A stretch of 64,000 nt of DNA, from contig NZ_VLOG01000034.1 in NCBI RefSeq assembly GCF_007655305.1, positions 18,666 through 82,665 of the forward strand, in the 5' to 3' direction. Below are positions 8,776-16,813 of the stretch, piece after piece; the first letter of the stretch is position 1, and each line of letters begins with the position of its first letter. The position numbers were made by a program, and so were the translations under genes. The notes under the pieces are model-generated. The model ran no database searches. It was given only the letters and a program-made list of their open reading frames with translations, and had not been told where the DNA came from. The DNA comes from Algoriphagus algorifonticola (GTDB lineage Bacteria; Bacteroidota; Bacteroidia; Cytophagales; Cyclobacteriaceae).

Positions 8776-9642
8776 TCAATAAGTAAGTCCTCTCAAATAC
8801 TGAATACTTTTTGGCAGGTTTTGGAGTTCTTTTTCGCTTTCATCCTCAATGAACATGTGCTTGATCCCAATCTTATTAGATTCTCTTAGAATACCTGGAA
8901 TATCCAACTCACCGGTACCTAAAGGGACATCATTTTCAGGGCCCGTCAAACCAGTCATATCTTTGGGAGCTCCTTTTCGGAAGTCTTTTAAGTGCAGAGA
9001 AACCCATCGGTCTCCATATTTTTTCAAAAGAGCAACAGGATCTCCTCCACCGAAATGCGTCCACATCACATCCATTTGAAGAGAGACATATGCTGGATTA
9101 GTATTTTCAACCAAATAATCGAAAAGAGTTCCTTTTCCATAAGGCTGAAATTCATAACCATGTACATGATATTTAAATGTGATCCCATTCTCTTTAAGCA
9201 CTTTCCCCCCTTCATTAAAAGCTTTGATGGCTCTGTCAGCATCTTCTTTGGAAAAAGCTCCTCTTTTATGGGGAATCCATGCACACATTACATATTTGGC
9301 ACCTAATTCCTTTGCCTTATCTGCGACTGCTTGAGGGTCCGACTCCAAAGCTTCAAAGCCAATTCCAGTAGAAGGAATGCTAATTCCTCTATCGGCCAAC
9401 ATCTTCTTGAAATCTGCAAGATCGACCCCTTGAGGAGCTCCGCCTTCATACTCTTTAAATCCCATACTCTGAATGATATCCAAAGTCTCGGGCACACCGT
9501 TTTTCCATTGGTTCCGAAAAGTATAAGAAGCTATACCCAAGGGAACTTGAAACAGGGGATCACCTTTCTTTTGAGCAGATACCTTCGTAGGAATTAAATT
9601 CCAAGCCATAGCAAGGAACAACAAGCTTATAATATTTTTCAT
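8776..9642 (-). CDS. Exported sugar phosphate isomerase/epimerase-like protein (TIM barrel)
   Basis: Seen: 288 residues with a signal peptide ending near KVSAQ, followed by an AP-endonuclease-2/xylose-isomerase-like TIM barrel. Conserved metal-site segments are FKYHVHGYEF, LQMDVMWTHFGGGDP, WVSLHLKDFRKG and HMFIEDESE, which supply the usual His/Asp/Glu ligands. Known: exported members of this family in Bacteroidota often accompany GMC oxidoreductases in 3-keto-glycoside metabolism. The activity here is inferred only to be an isomerase, epimerase or lyase on a sugar. The GMC oxidoreductase gene lies 188 nt upstream on the same strand. A paralogue with the same motifs sits at 18406-19230. Confidence 0.88.
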   Translation of the reverse strand: MKNIISLLFLAMAWNLIPTKVSAQKKGDPLFQVPLGIASYTFRNQWKNGVPETLDIIQSMGFKEYEGGAPQGVDLADFKKMLADRGISIPSTGIGFEALESDPQAVADKAKELGAKYVMCAWIPHKRGAFSKEDADRAIKAFNEGGKVLKENGITFKYHVHGYEFQPYGKGTLFDYLVENTNPAYVSLQMDVMWTHFGGGDPVALLKKYGDRWVSLHLKDFRKGAPKDMTGLTGPENDVPLGTGELDIPGILRESNKIGIKHMFIEDESEKELQNLPKSIQYLRGLTY

Positions 9643-9830
9643 CTGTTTATAATTTGTTTTTTAGAGGTCAGATGGAATGCCCAGGATAATCATCCCTCTG
9701 TATGAGATTTTTCTTCATGGGCATTTCATAGGACTTAGGTTGAGATTTTGGGTTATTTTGAGGCTTTCAGAGCTAATACTCAATCGTGAAATGATTCTAT
9801 GCTCAATTCAAGATTTGAATTTTCTACGGA

Positions 9831-11534
9831 TTACAAATTCATTTTTTTCAACTCATCCACAGCATAGTTAGCCGCTCTGGCAGTTAAAGTCATAAACATC
9901 AATGTAGGATTCTGAGTACTGGTGCTGGTCATGCAGGCACCATCTGTCACAAAGACATTTGGGCAGGCATGCAACTGATTATGTTTGTTCAGTAAGGAGG
10001 TCTTAGGATCTTTCCCCATTCTAACTCCTCCCATTTCGTGGATATCTGATCCTGGAGGTGCCTGGGAGTCAGAAACGGCAATATTGGTAAAGCCCATACG
10101 CTCAAACATCTCTGTTTGCTGTTCTAAGAAATCCTGTGTCATTTTATCATCATTTTCGGTCCACTCCACAGACATGACAATTTTAGGAATTCCATACTTA
10201 TCAGTTTCGGTATCGCTTAAGCGCATATGATTGCTTTCTACAGGAATCATTTCCCCCTGCATCCATGCTGCCATGGTCCAAAGTCCATGTTCTTGGTTCA
10301 ATAGATTATCTCTTAACTGATGACCGATCACATCTGTATCGGAAGTCATAGCTCTACCCCCTGCCATTCCAATAGCATATCCTCTCAAAAAGTCCGTATC
10401 CTGCTTAAATACATTTCTGAATCTGGGAACATAGGCATGACCTGGGTGTTTGCCTTCGGTGGCTTTATCTTGAAATCCTTCGAAAGTGGCAAAGCCTTTC
10501 CCCCTATAATTATGACATGCCATGAATTTGCCTAGCAAACCATTGTCATTTCCCAGTCCATTAGGAAAGCGATTGGATTTGGAATTTAGTAGAATGGCAT
10601 TGGAGTTAATGGTCGACGCATTGACAAAGATAATTTTGGAGTAAAACTCCATGGCCTCCTTTGTCTCCCGGTCAATTATTCTTACACCGATAGCTTTGCC
10701 CTTCTCTTCATCATAAAGAATCGATTCCACCACGGCATCAGGCCGAATAGTGAGGTTACCTGTTTTTTCTGCCCAAGGCAAGGTGGATGCATTCGCAGAG
10801 AAATATCCTCCATAGACACAGCCTCTATTACACATATTTTGATGCTGGCACTTATTCCTTCCCTGCTGTTTATGAATCTCCTGAGGATCGGTCAAATGCG
10901 CACATCTACCCTGAATCAAATGACGGTTACCATAGATACTTTTCAACTGCTCAGCGTAGTACTTCTCTATGCAACTCAGTTCAAACCCAGGCTGTACAAT
11001 TTGATCTGGCAATTCCGGCAAGCCATCGCGACTCCCTGCAAAACCAACAAACTTTTCTACATAGCTATACCATGGCTCTAAATCTTGATATCTAATAGGC
11101 CAATCAACAGCATAACCATCTCTTGCTGGACCTTCCAAATCATAGTCAGACCATCGCTGAGTCCCTCTAGCCCAAAGCAGGGACTTTCCTCCCACATGAT
11201 ATCCTCTAAACCAACGAAAGGGCTTCTCCTCTATATAAGGCTGTTCGTCCTCGGCCAAAGCCCAATGCATGGTCTCTTCCCTTCCCCAGCGGGCAGCTCC
11301 TACTCCTGATCTTTTTTCTATGGGAACAGTTCCTCTAAACTCAAATTCCCAGGGGGCTTTGGAGGCTGTAGGATAATCTTCTATATGGCGAACCATTCTT
11401 CCCCGCTCTAGCACTAGGGTTTTGAGTCCTTTCTCGCAGAGTTCTTTGGCCGCCCATCCTCCACTTGCTCCGGAACCGATGACGATTGCATCATAGGAGT
11501 TTTGCTGCTTGGCTTTTAGGTTTAGGTTTGACAT
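9831..11534 (-). CDS. GMC family FAD-dependent oxidoreductase
   Basis: Seen: 567 residues. The N-terminal Rossmann FAD-binding motif GSGASGG (20-26) ends in the acidic LVLERG. A mid-protein cysteine cluster (CQHQNMCNRGC) is typical of the gluconate/glucoside dehydrogenase branch. The C-terminal GMC signature region contains HEMGGVRMG and a final FAD-contact segment, VTDGACMTSTSTQNPTLM. It has no signal peptide of its own. Known: this branch oxidises sugar hydroxyls (for example C3 of glycosides) and often works with a small Tat-exported subunit 3, which is absent here. Upstream on the same strand is a 44-residue membrane peptide. The next gene downstream is a sugar isomerase. A role in oxidative glycoside breakdown is inferred. 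Confidence 0.9.
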   Translation of the reverse strand: MSNLNLKAKQQNSYDAIVIGSGASGGWAAKELCEKGLKTLVLERGRMVRHIEDYPTASKAPWEFEFRGTVPIEKRSGVGAARWGREETMHWALAEDEQPYIEEKPFRWFRGYHVGGKSLLWARGTQRWSDYDLEGPARDGYAVDWPIRYQDLEPWYSYVEKFVGFAGSRDGLPELPDQIVQPGFELSCIEKYYAEQLKSIYGNRHLIQGRCAHLTDPQEIHKQQGRNKCQHQNMCNRGCVYGGYFSANASTLPWAEKTGNLTIRPDAVVESILYDEEKGKAIGVRIIDRETKEAMEFYSKIIFVNASTINSNAILLNSKSNRFPNGLGNDNGLLGKFMACHNYRGKGFATFEGFQDKATEGKHPGHAYVPRFRNVFKQDTDFLRGYAIGMAGGRAMTSDTDVIGHQLRDNLLNQEHGLWTMAAWMQGEMIPVESNHMRLSDTETDKYGIPKIVMSVEWTENDDKMTQDFLEQQTEMFERMGFTNIAVSDSQAPPGSDIHEMGGVRMGKDPKTSLLNKHNQLHACPNVFVTDGACMTSTSTQNPTLMFMTLTARAANYAVDELKKMNL

Positions 11535-11585
11535 GTTAATTGAGTTGGATATTATTTGGCTGAAAAAACCAATTAGTACTGAAAT

Positions 11586-11720
11586 CTACCAGGCAATAGC
11601 GTATAAAAGGTAGTAAATTGCTTTAAATAAAATAAAAAGAAAGAAGATTATCTCACCTAGAGCGGCAAGCCAATTTTCCTTTGATAAATGGAATGGGAGA
11701 CCTAAGCCAAAAGCTTTCAT
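11586..11720 (-). CDS. 44-residue single-span membrane peptide
   Basis: Seen: a short open frame reading MKAFGLGLPFHLSKENWLAA at its N-terminus, then one hydrophobic segment of about 22 residues rich in Phe, Leu and Ile, ending in a Tyr/Trp interface and a TAG stop at 11586-11588. A strong ribosome-binding sequence, AAAGGAAG, lies 5 nt before the ATG, which is notable because many Bacteroidota genes lack one. It is 51 nt upstream of the GMC oxidoreductase start on the same strand and downstream of the terminator of the non-coding element, so it is probably the first gene of the GMC transcript. It could be a membrane anchor for the oxidoreductase, but this is inference. No family is recognised. 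Confidence 0.6.
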   Translation of the reverse strand: MKAFGLGLPFHLSKENWLAALGEIIFFLFILFKAIYYLLYAIAW

Positions 11721-11787
11721 TAATGCTTCCTTTATGCACTTAAATAGAACTTTTTAAAAAATGGATGCAAATAAAAAGAACTCTCAA

Positions 11788-11833
11788 GAGGATTAAAAAC
11801 AAAAACGGGAAGCAATTTTTCAATTACCTCCCG
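11788..11833 (-). terminator. Intrinsic terminator of the repeat RNA gene
   Basis: On the minus strand AAACGGGAGGTAATT pairs with AATTGCTTCCCGTTT around a 4-nt loop with one internal mismatch, and is followed directly by TTTTGTTTTT. The U-tract is on the minus strand only, which fixes the direction of the transcript it ends. Confidence 0.85.
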
Positions 11834-12390
11834 TTTCATAACTCAGAAATCGTAATCCCTGAACTATGCCAAGCTACAGTTACTAACTATCACCAGTTGC
11901 CCGGTTCAAAATTCTAAGATTGAATCATCTTCGAAAAGATTTGTCCCATTTGAATACTTCTGTAATGCACTTCTGCAGTAACCTGTCTCAGAGTCTCCCT
12001 CGCAGGAGAAACCATTCATGCCAAAAGCTTCGAAGAACTATTGAGGCTCTTCATCCTGGGCCGATCTGTTTTTGCACTTCTGCGGTTTTCCGTTTCAAAC
12101 AACTGCATTTAAGCAGCTATTCCTTTGTGCACGACTGCTTTATTCCGAAGAACTCAGCTTGCTGATTCACCAAGTTCACATTTCTGGAGTTGCCTCTTTC
12201 AACCGATCACTTGCGCGCTCGATCCTTTATGCAATGGTTAGTCTTAAAGTTCAGAAACTTCGTAGACTTCAACATATCGTTTTTGGCACTTCTGCGGTTT
12301 TCCGTCTCAGACTTTCACCCGTTGGTGATTGCCCCTTCGCGCCCGATCTCAAAATTTCAAACTAGAATCCGGGGTCGTATCCCCGATTAT
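11795..12390 (-). ncRNA. Candidate large structured RNA of four ~106-nt units
   Basis: Seen: no plausible protein frame on the minus strand. A 20-nt block is identical at 12286-12305 and 12074-12093, and related blocks lie at 12178-12197 and 11967-11986, so spacings are 108, 104 and 107 nt. Read on the minus strand, each block forms two adjacent hairpins. The first has stems CGG/CCG, GAG/CTC, CGG/CCG and CAG/CTG in order, with four-base loops AAAA, GCAA, AAAA and GTTA; both sides change together. The second is GCA-GAAG-TGC, or CA-GAAA-TG in unit 2. Further helices occur inside units, including AGTCT/AGACT enclosing AAGTT/AACTT in unit 1, and hairpins with TTCG loops. A CGGGG/CCCCG hairpin (12370-12385) lies at the 5' side and the terminator at 11788-11833 closes the 3' side. 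Unit lengths are not multiples of three, which argues against a repeat protein. It does not resemble RNase P RNA, tmRNA, 6S or SRP RNA. The 5' end is not fixed. Confidence 0.7.
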
Positions 12391-12727
12391 TTATCTCTTA
12401 CTTGGTTTATTAAAATTGGCTGAAAATCAGAGGAATTCCTATTATTTACCGGATTATTTTCCCACAATTTATCCCCATATTTATTAAGGCAAATAATCGG
12501 TTTATCAACATAAATTTGAAACTTATGCACATTTTTATAAATTTCATCCTTTTTATTAGCGCTATTTGCCAAATATTATTTTACACAATAATAAACCGGG
12601 CTAAACTCAGTTTATTCCCCTCCTATTTTCTTACAAAAGGCCATGCAATTCAGAGTCGATTTTGACCGATGATAGAACAAAATCATCTGTTTCTAGTGAT
12701 TTTGATTAGGGAAGATTAACTTTCAAT
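12391..12727. other. AT-rich divergent spacer with DnaA-box-like sites
   Basis: A ~340-nt AT-rich gap lies between the minus-strand RNA element and the plus-strand lut operon. It must contain the promoters of both. Three nonamers resemble the DnaA box TTATNCACA: TTATCCCCA (12469), TTATCAACA (12502) and an exact TTATGCACA (12523). No convincing TAnnTTTG promoter element was found. The 61-residue minus-strand open frame here has no supporting features. Confidence 0.45.
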
Positions 12728-13483
12728 ATGGCACAAACAAAACCTCATGTAGGACTTTTTATTCCTTGCTATGTGGATCAATTTTACCCTCAGGTAGGTA
12801 AGGCAACGCTTGAAATTTTAGAAAAGCTTAACTGTAACGTATCCTATCCACTTAACCAAACATGCTGCGGACAGCCTTTGGCTAATTCAGGATATGAAAG
12901 GGATACCAAAGATGCCTGCCAGCATTTTCTCAGCTCTTTTCTTCAGTTTGATTTTATTGTCTCTCCCTCTGGAAGCTGCGTTCACCATGTCAAGGAACGA
13001 TATCCCAAAATATTGCATGACCCAGAACTTCAATCTCTGCTGGATTCAAAAATATTTGAACTCACTGAATTTCTCCATGATATCCTTAGTCTAGAGATCC
13101 AGGGTACTTTCAGTCATAAGGTTGGTTACCATGCATCCTGTCATGCTTTAAGAGGTTTGGGACTCTCAAAATCCAGTGAGGTCAATACAGCACCTTTCGA
13201 TAAAGTGAAAAGCCTCTTTGAAAAAGTGGAAGGGCTAGAGTGGTCCCAACTTCAAAGAAGTGATGAATGCTGTGGCTTTGGCGGAACCTTTTCTGTAAAA
13301 GAAGAAGCAATCTCGCTTTCTATGGGTAAAGATAGACTGACCGATCATCATGAAGCAGGTACCGAAATTCTCACAGCCACCGACATGTCCTGCCTGATGC
13401 ATTTACAAGCCATAGAGGATAAAAATCAAAGCTCTCTTCCTGTTATGCACTTGGCTGAAATAATCAACCAAATAATCTCATGA
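12728..13483 (+). CDS. lutA: Lactate utilization protein A (Fe-S, CCG domains)
   Basis: Seen: 251 residues with two cysteine-rich CCG domains, marked by NQTCCGQPLANSGY near 40 and SDECCGFGGTFSVKEE near 180; these bind an iron-sulfur or related electron-transfer centre. Known: LutA (LldE/YkgE) is one of three proteins that together oxidise L-lactate to pyruvate in the cytoplasm. The start ATG follows an AT-rich leader. Its stop overlaps the lutB start (ATGA), so lutABC is a coupled operon. No lactate permease or LutR-type repressor is adjacent, which differs from the Bacillus arrangement. Confidence 0.93.
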   Translation: MAQTKPHVGLFIPCYVDQFYPQVGKATLEILEKLNCNVSYPLNQTCCGQPLANSGYERDTKDACQHFLSSFLQFDFIVSPSGSCVHHVKERYPKILHDPELQSLLDSKIFELTEFLHDILSLEIQGTFSHKVGYHASCHALRGLGLSKSSEVNTAPFDKVKSLFEKVEGLEWSQLQRSDECCGFGGTFSVKEEAISLSMGKDRLTDHHEAGTEILTATDMSCLMHLQAIEDKNQSSLPVMHLAEIINQIIS

Positions 13484-14847
13484 GCCATTCAATAGCATCG
13501 ACTGATTTCCTCAAAAATGAGGAGCATGCCAAATGGCATGATGAGACCTTGTGGATGATCCGGGAAAAAAGGGACTTGGCCAGTCAAAAAGTGCCGGAAT
13601 GGGAAAATCTAAGAACACTAGCTTCTTCTATCAAAGAACATGTGCTTTCGAATTTGGACCATCTTCTTCTGGAGTTTGAAGCCAATGCCACGAAAAATGG
13701 AATTCAAGTTCATTGGGCAAAAGATGCCCAAGAGCATAATCAATTCGTCTTAGATATTTTAAAAAAGCAGTCTTGCGCTCAGGTGGTAAAGAGCAAATCA
13801 ATTCTCACTGAGGAGTGCCATCTCAACCCATTTCTGGAGAAAAATGGGATTGAGGTAATCGACACCGATCTAGGGGAAAGGATTGTGCAGTTTCTTCATC
13901 AACCACCCAGTCATATTGTATTGCCGGCCATCCATTTAAAGAAAAGAGATATTTCCGAACTCTTTCACCAAAAACTCCAAACTGAAAAGGGAAACGAAGA
14001 TCCATATTATTTAACCCAAGCTGCAAGAAATCATTTAAGAGAGAAATTTCTAAAGGCCAAAGTTGCTATCACTGGAGTCAATTTTGGGATAGCAGAAACA
14101 GGCGAATTTGTCGTTTGCACCAACGAAGGAAATGCTGACATGGGGGTACATTTGGCAGACGTTCACATTGCCTGTATGGGTATTGAAAAATTAATTCCCC
14201 GGAGAAATGATTTAGGAGTGTTTTTGAGATTGCTGGCTCGATCTGCCACGGGACAAGCCATCACCAATTATACTTCTCACTTCAGAGGCCCAGAAAAGGG
14301 AAAGCAAATTCATTTAATCTTGGTGGACAATGGCAGAACAGAACAATTAGGGAGAGAAAAATTCAGAAACTCCCTGAAATGCATTCGTTGCGGAGCTTGC
14401 ATGAATACCTGCCCAATTTATAGAAGAAGCGGAGGTTTCAGCTATCAAAGTACTGTTCCAGGCCCAATAGGCTCCATACTTTCTCCTGGATTGGATTTGA
14501 AAAAATACAGCTCGCTTCCTTTTGCCTCAACGCTTTGTGGCAGTTGTACGGATGTATGCCCGGTAAAAATCAATATTCACGAACAACTCTATGAATGGAG
14601 ACAAGAAATCACCAAGGCCAATCCAAATTATGCGGAAAGCTTAAGCATGAAATTAGCCAGTGGTATTTTCAAAAGCCCACTAGCCTACAGGATATCGGGA
14701 TTTCTGATGCGTAAACTCATTATTAACTTACCCGACTCCTTATTATATAATCCCTGGAATGTTTGGGGAAAAGGAAGAAAGCTACCAAAAGCTCCTCAGG
14801 AATCTTTTAGAAATTGGTATTTAAATCACAGGAAGGATGAGCAGTAA
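13480..14847 (+). CDS. lutB: Lactate utilization protein B (LUD domain plus two 4Fe-4S sites)
   Basis: Seen: 455 residues. A LUD domain (about 60-290) contains the conserved ITGVNFGIAETGEFVVCTNEG stretch. Two ferredoxin-like clusters follow, CIRCGACMNTCP and CGSCTDVCP, and then a C-terminal helical tail. Known: LutB (LldF/YkgF) is the central Fe-S subunit of the LutABC lactate oxidase system and carries electrons to the respiratory chain. Translation is coupled to lutA by a 4-nt overlap and to lutC by an 11-nt overlap. No residues of the two cysteine motifs are missing. Confidence 0.94.
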   Translation: MSHSIASTDFLKNEEHAKWHDETLWMIREKRDLASQKVPEWENLRTLASSIKEHVLSNLDHLLLEFEANATKNGIQVHWAKDAQEHNQFVLDILKKQSCAQVVKSKSILTEECHLNPFLEKNGIEVIDTDLGERIVQFLHQPPSHIVLPAIHLKKRDISELFHQKLQTEKGNEDPYYLTQAARNHLREKFLKAKVAITGVNFGIAETGEFVVCTNEGNADMGVHLADVHIACMGIEKLIPRRNDLGVFLRLLARSATGQAITNYTSHFRGPEKGKQIHLILVDNGRTEQLGREKFRNSLKCIRCGACMNTCPIYRRSGGFSYQSTVPGPIGSILSPGLDLKKYSSLPFASTLCGSCTDVCPVKINIHEQLYEWRQEITKANPNYAESLSMKLASGIFKSPLAYRISGFLMRKLIINLPDSLLYNPWNVWGKGRKLPKAPQESFRNWYLNHRKDEQ

Positions 14848-15397
14848 ACAAGAAATTCTCGAAAAAATCCGGCATCTCAGGCTGGACCAAACCGAACTTC
14901 CTACAATTCCTGAATTTAAAAATTCCTTAAACACTGAAGAGGAATTTAAAGCATCAATTGAAGCAAATAAAGGGGAGGTTATTTCTCAGGAAAAACTTAT
15001 GTCGTGGATTTCTGAATCCGGTTTTCAGAATACTTTGAGTTTCTCACAACTCATAAATGTAAACACTTCTTATACTAAGATTGAAGATGCTCACGAGCTA
15101 GACCAACTTCAAGTTGCAATAATCGACGGTCAATTTGGCGTAGGGGAAAATGGAGCAATCTGGATCACTAATGATCAAGTTCCATTTCGAGCCATTCCAT
15201 TTATTACAGAGCATTTGGTAATTGTGATTCCAAAAAATGAAATTGTACCTACCATGCATCAGGCCTACATTAAAACCTCAAATCAAACCTACAGCTTTGG
15301 TTTATTTATAGCAGGACCTTCGAAAACAGCGGATATAGAACAATCACTCGTAATAGGAGCTCACGGCGCGAAAAGCCTGAGAGTTGTATTAGTTTAA
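14837..15397 (+). CDS. lutC: Lactate utilization protein C (LUD domain)
   Basis: Seen: 186 residues forming a single LUD domain, with the family-typical DGQFGVGENGAIWITND segment near residue 95 and a C-terminal GAHGAKSLRVVLV. Its ATG lies 11 nt inside the end of lutB. Known: LutC (LldG/YkgG) is required with LutA and LutB for growth on lactate; its own chemistry is not settled. Its TAA stop overlaps by a few bases the stop of the convergent histidine kinase gene, so the two transcripts must run into each other and no terminator separates them. Confidence 0.92.
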   Translation: MSSKQEILEKIRHLRLDQTELPTIPEFKNSLNTEEEFKASIEANKGEVISQEKLMSWISESGFQNTLSFSQLINVNTSYTKIEDAHELDQLQVAIIDGQFGVGENGAIWITNDQVPFRAIPFITEHLVIVIPKNEIVPTMHQAYIKTSNQTYSFGLFIAGPSKTADIEQSLVIGAHGAKSLRVVLV

Positions 15398-16689
15398 ACC
15401 AAATTCCTTTCCAGAAAAAAGATATTTCTGGAAGCTCCATCTGCTTCAAATCCCAACTTCATTTCTAGCTTGTCAGCAATTTTTTTACACAATGGAAGAC
15501 CTAATCCTGTTCCTTTTTCGCGATTAGTTCCATAGGATGTTTTTACCTTGAATTCGAAAAGTTCATCCCGAAGTTTTTCCGGAATGACAGGGCCTTCATT
15601 TTGAACCTCCCACCTCAACATGTTAGGGGCCACTTTCAAAGAAAGTTCGATGGTGGAATCAGATTGGGAGAATTTTAAAGCATTATCCAAAAGATTTTTT
15701 AAAATGATTTTAATCTCATTTTCTTCTAAATCAAATTCCTCAGTTTCGCCGTCTATCTTAAGCGAAATACGTTGATTCTTTCTCTGAGCTTGTATCAACA
15801 TAGTATCTCTGATTTCTTCCATCAAATCCTTGGGATCTACCTTCTTAAGGTCGAAATTTCGATCATCTAATTCAGTCATAACCCAAGACAAGGTATTATT
15901 AAGAACCTTGTTGAGATGAAAGCTTTGATTTTTTAGCTCTGAAAAAATTTGCTTCATATCGTCATCATCAAATTCACCCCGGTCAACCATTTCCATGGTT
16001 GAACTCAAAGTTGCAATGGGGTTTTTCAAATCATGAGACAATAGAGCTATCAGTTGATTTTTTTTCTGATTGACATCTGATAGCTTTTCCAGATTTATTT
16101 CATTCTCTTCCCGAAGCTGATTTAAAAAGATATTTTGTCTCTGAAAATTCTTGATAAATACCATCACCCCAGCATATACAAATAGCCCGCACCAAATTAA
16201 AGTGATCCAATGATCCCAAAATCGGTTTTCCAAACTTGTATATACCCTAGGGACGGAATAGTACCCATAAACCTCCAAATAAAACAACAGGCCAAATGTG
16301 AGAGTGACCAAAAATAACCAAAGGGCCTTCCAAGTTCCTTTTATCAAAATTGCTATGGCAACGATAAAAATAAAAAAGGTATAAAGCGTCGGACCATCAA
16401 ATCCATCATTTTCAAAATAATTGAATATGATTACCATTACCCCTGCTCCTATCATCAAGTTTAGGATTAGCTGGTACTTCCCAAACTTCTTCATATACCA
16501 ATAGCCTATAAAGAAGGGGATCGCCAAGATTAACTTGAGGCTAATTATAAAGGCACTCAATCCAACAAAATAATCAGAAATGCCCAAAAAAATCATTAGT
16601 ATGCCAGCAAAGGCAGCAAAAACTAAAGCTATTTTATTTTGGAGTTCTTCTAGATTTCCAGATTTATCCAGGTACTCTAACACACTCAT
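15394..16689 (-). CDS. Multi-span membrane histidine kinase
   Basis: Seen: 431 residues. Roughly six hydrophobic segments lie between residues 20 and 180 with only short loops, so sensing is probably intramembrane or of cytoplasmic origin. A short coiled linker (185-210) leads into HisKA with His219 in LLSHDLKNP. HATPase_c carries NLLDNALKFS and GTGLGLPLCKKIADKL. No response regulator is adjacent. It is convergent with lutC and overlaps that gene by 4 nt at the stop codons. Whether it senses a signal linked to lactate metabolism is unknown. Confidence 0.9.
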   Translation of the reverse strand: MSVLEYLDKSGNLEELQNKIALVFAAFAGILMIFLGISDYFVGLSAFIISLKLILAIPFFIGYWYMKKFGKYQLILNLMIGAGVMVIIFNYFENDGFDGPTLYTFFIFIVAIAILIKGTWKALWLFLVTLTFGLLFYLEVYGYYSVPRVYTSLENRFWDHWITLIWCGLFVYAGVMVFIKNFQRQNIFLNQLREENEINLEKLSDVNQKKNQLIALLSHDLKNPIATLSSTMEMVDRGEFDDDDMKQIFSELKNQSFHLNKVLNNTLSWVMTELDDRNFDLKKVDPKDLMEEIRDTMLIQAQRKNQRISLKIDGETEEFDLEENEIKIILKNLLDNALKFSQSDSTIELSLKVAPNMLRWEVQNEGPVIPEKLRDELFEFKVKTSYGTNREKGTGLGLPLCKKIADKLEMKLGFEADGASRNIFFLERNLV

Positions 16690-16813
16690 ATCAAAATCTC
16701 GTCGACAGCATTAAAAAAGCAAATAAAACTAAAAATAAAAAAAGAATTCGCAATACCGTACAATAACTTGTATTTAAAATGCTAAAAATTGATAATGAAG
16801 CAAAAAAGTTAAA

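Noticed and set aside
8992..9306. 104-residue plus-strand frame inside the isomerase gene
   Set aside because: Antisense shadow; its residues mirror the strongly conserved minus-strand isomerase, and it has no start context of its own.
11795..12390. CRISPR array
   Set aside because: Units are ~106 nt with only a ~20-nt conserved core that covaries as hairpins; spacers are not unique 30-40-mers, and there are no cas genes.
11795..12390. RNase P RNA or tmRNA
   Set aside because: The GAGGAAAGTCC-type core of RNase P and the tRNA-like ends of tmRNA are not visible; a fourfold repeat is not expected in either.
11920..12423. Plus-strand open frames of 77-97 residues across the repeat region
   Set aside because: They are Ser/Phe/Cys-rich shadows. 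The same repeated block is read in different frames because unit spacings (104-108 nt) are not multiples of three, and the terminator direction and covarying hairpins support a minus-strand RNA instead.
12387..12572. 61-residue minus-strand open frame
   Set aside because: Low-complexity Asn/Lys/Ile composition in AT-rich DNA, no family features, no ribosome-binding site, and it overlaps the 5' side of the RNA candidate.
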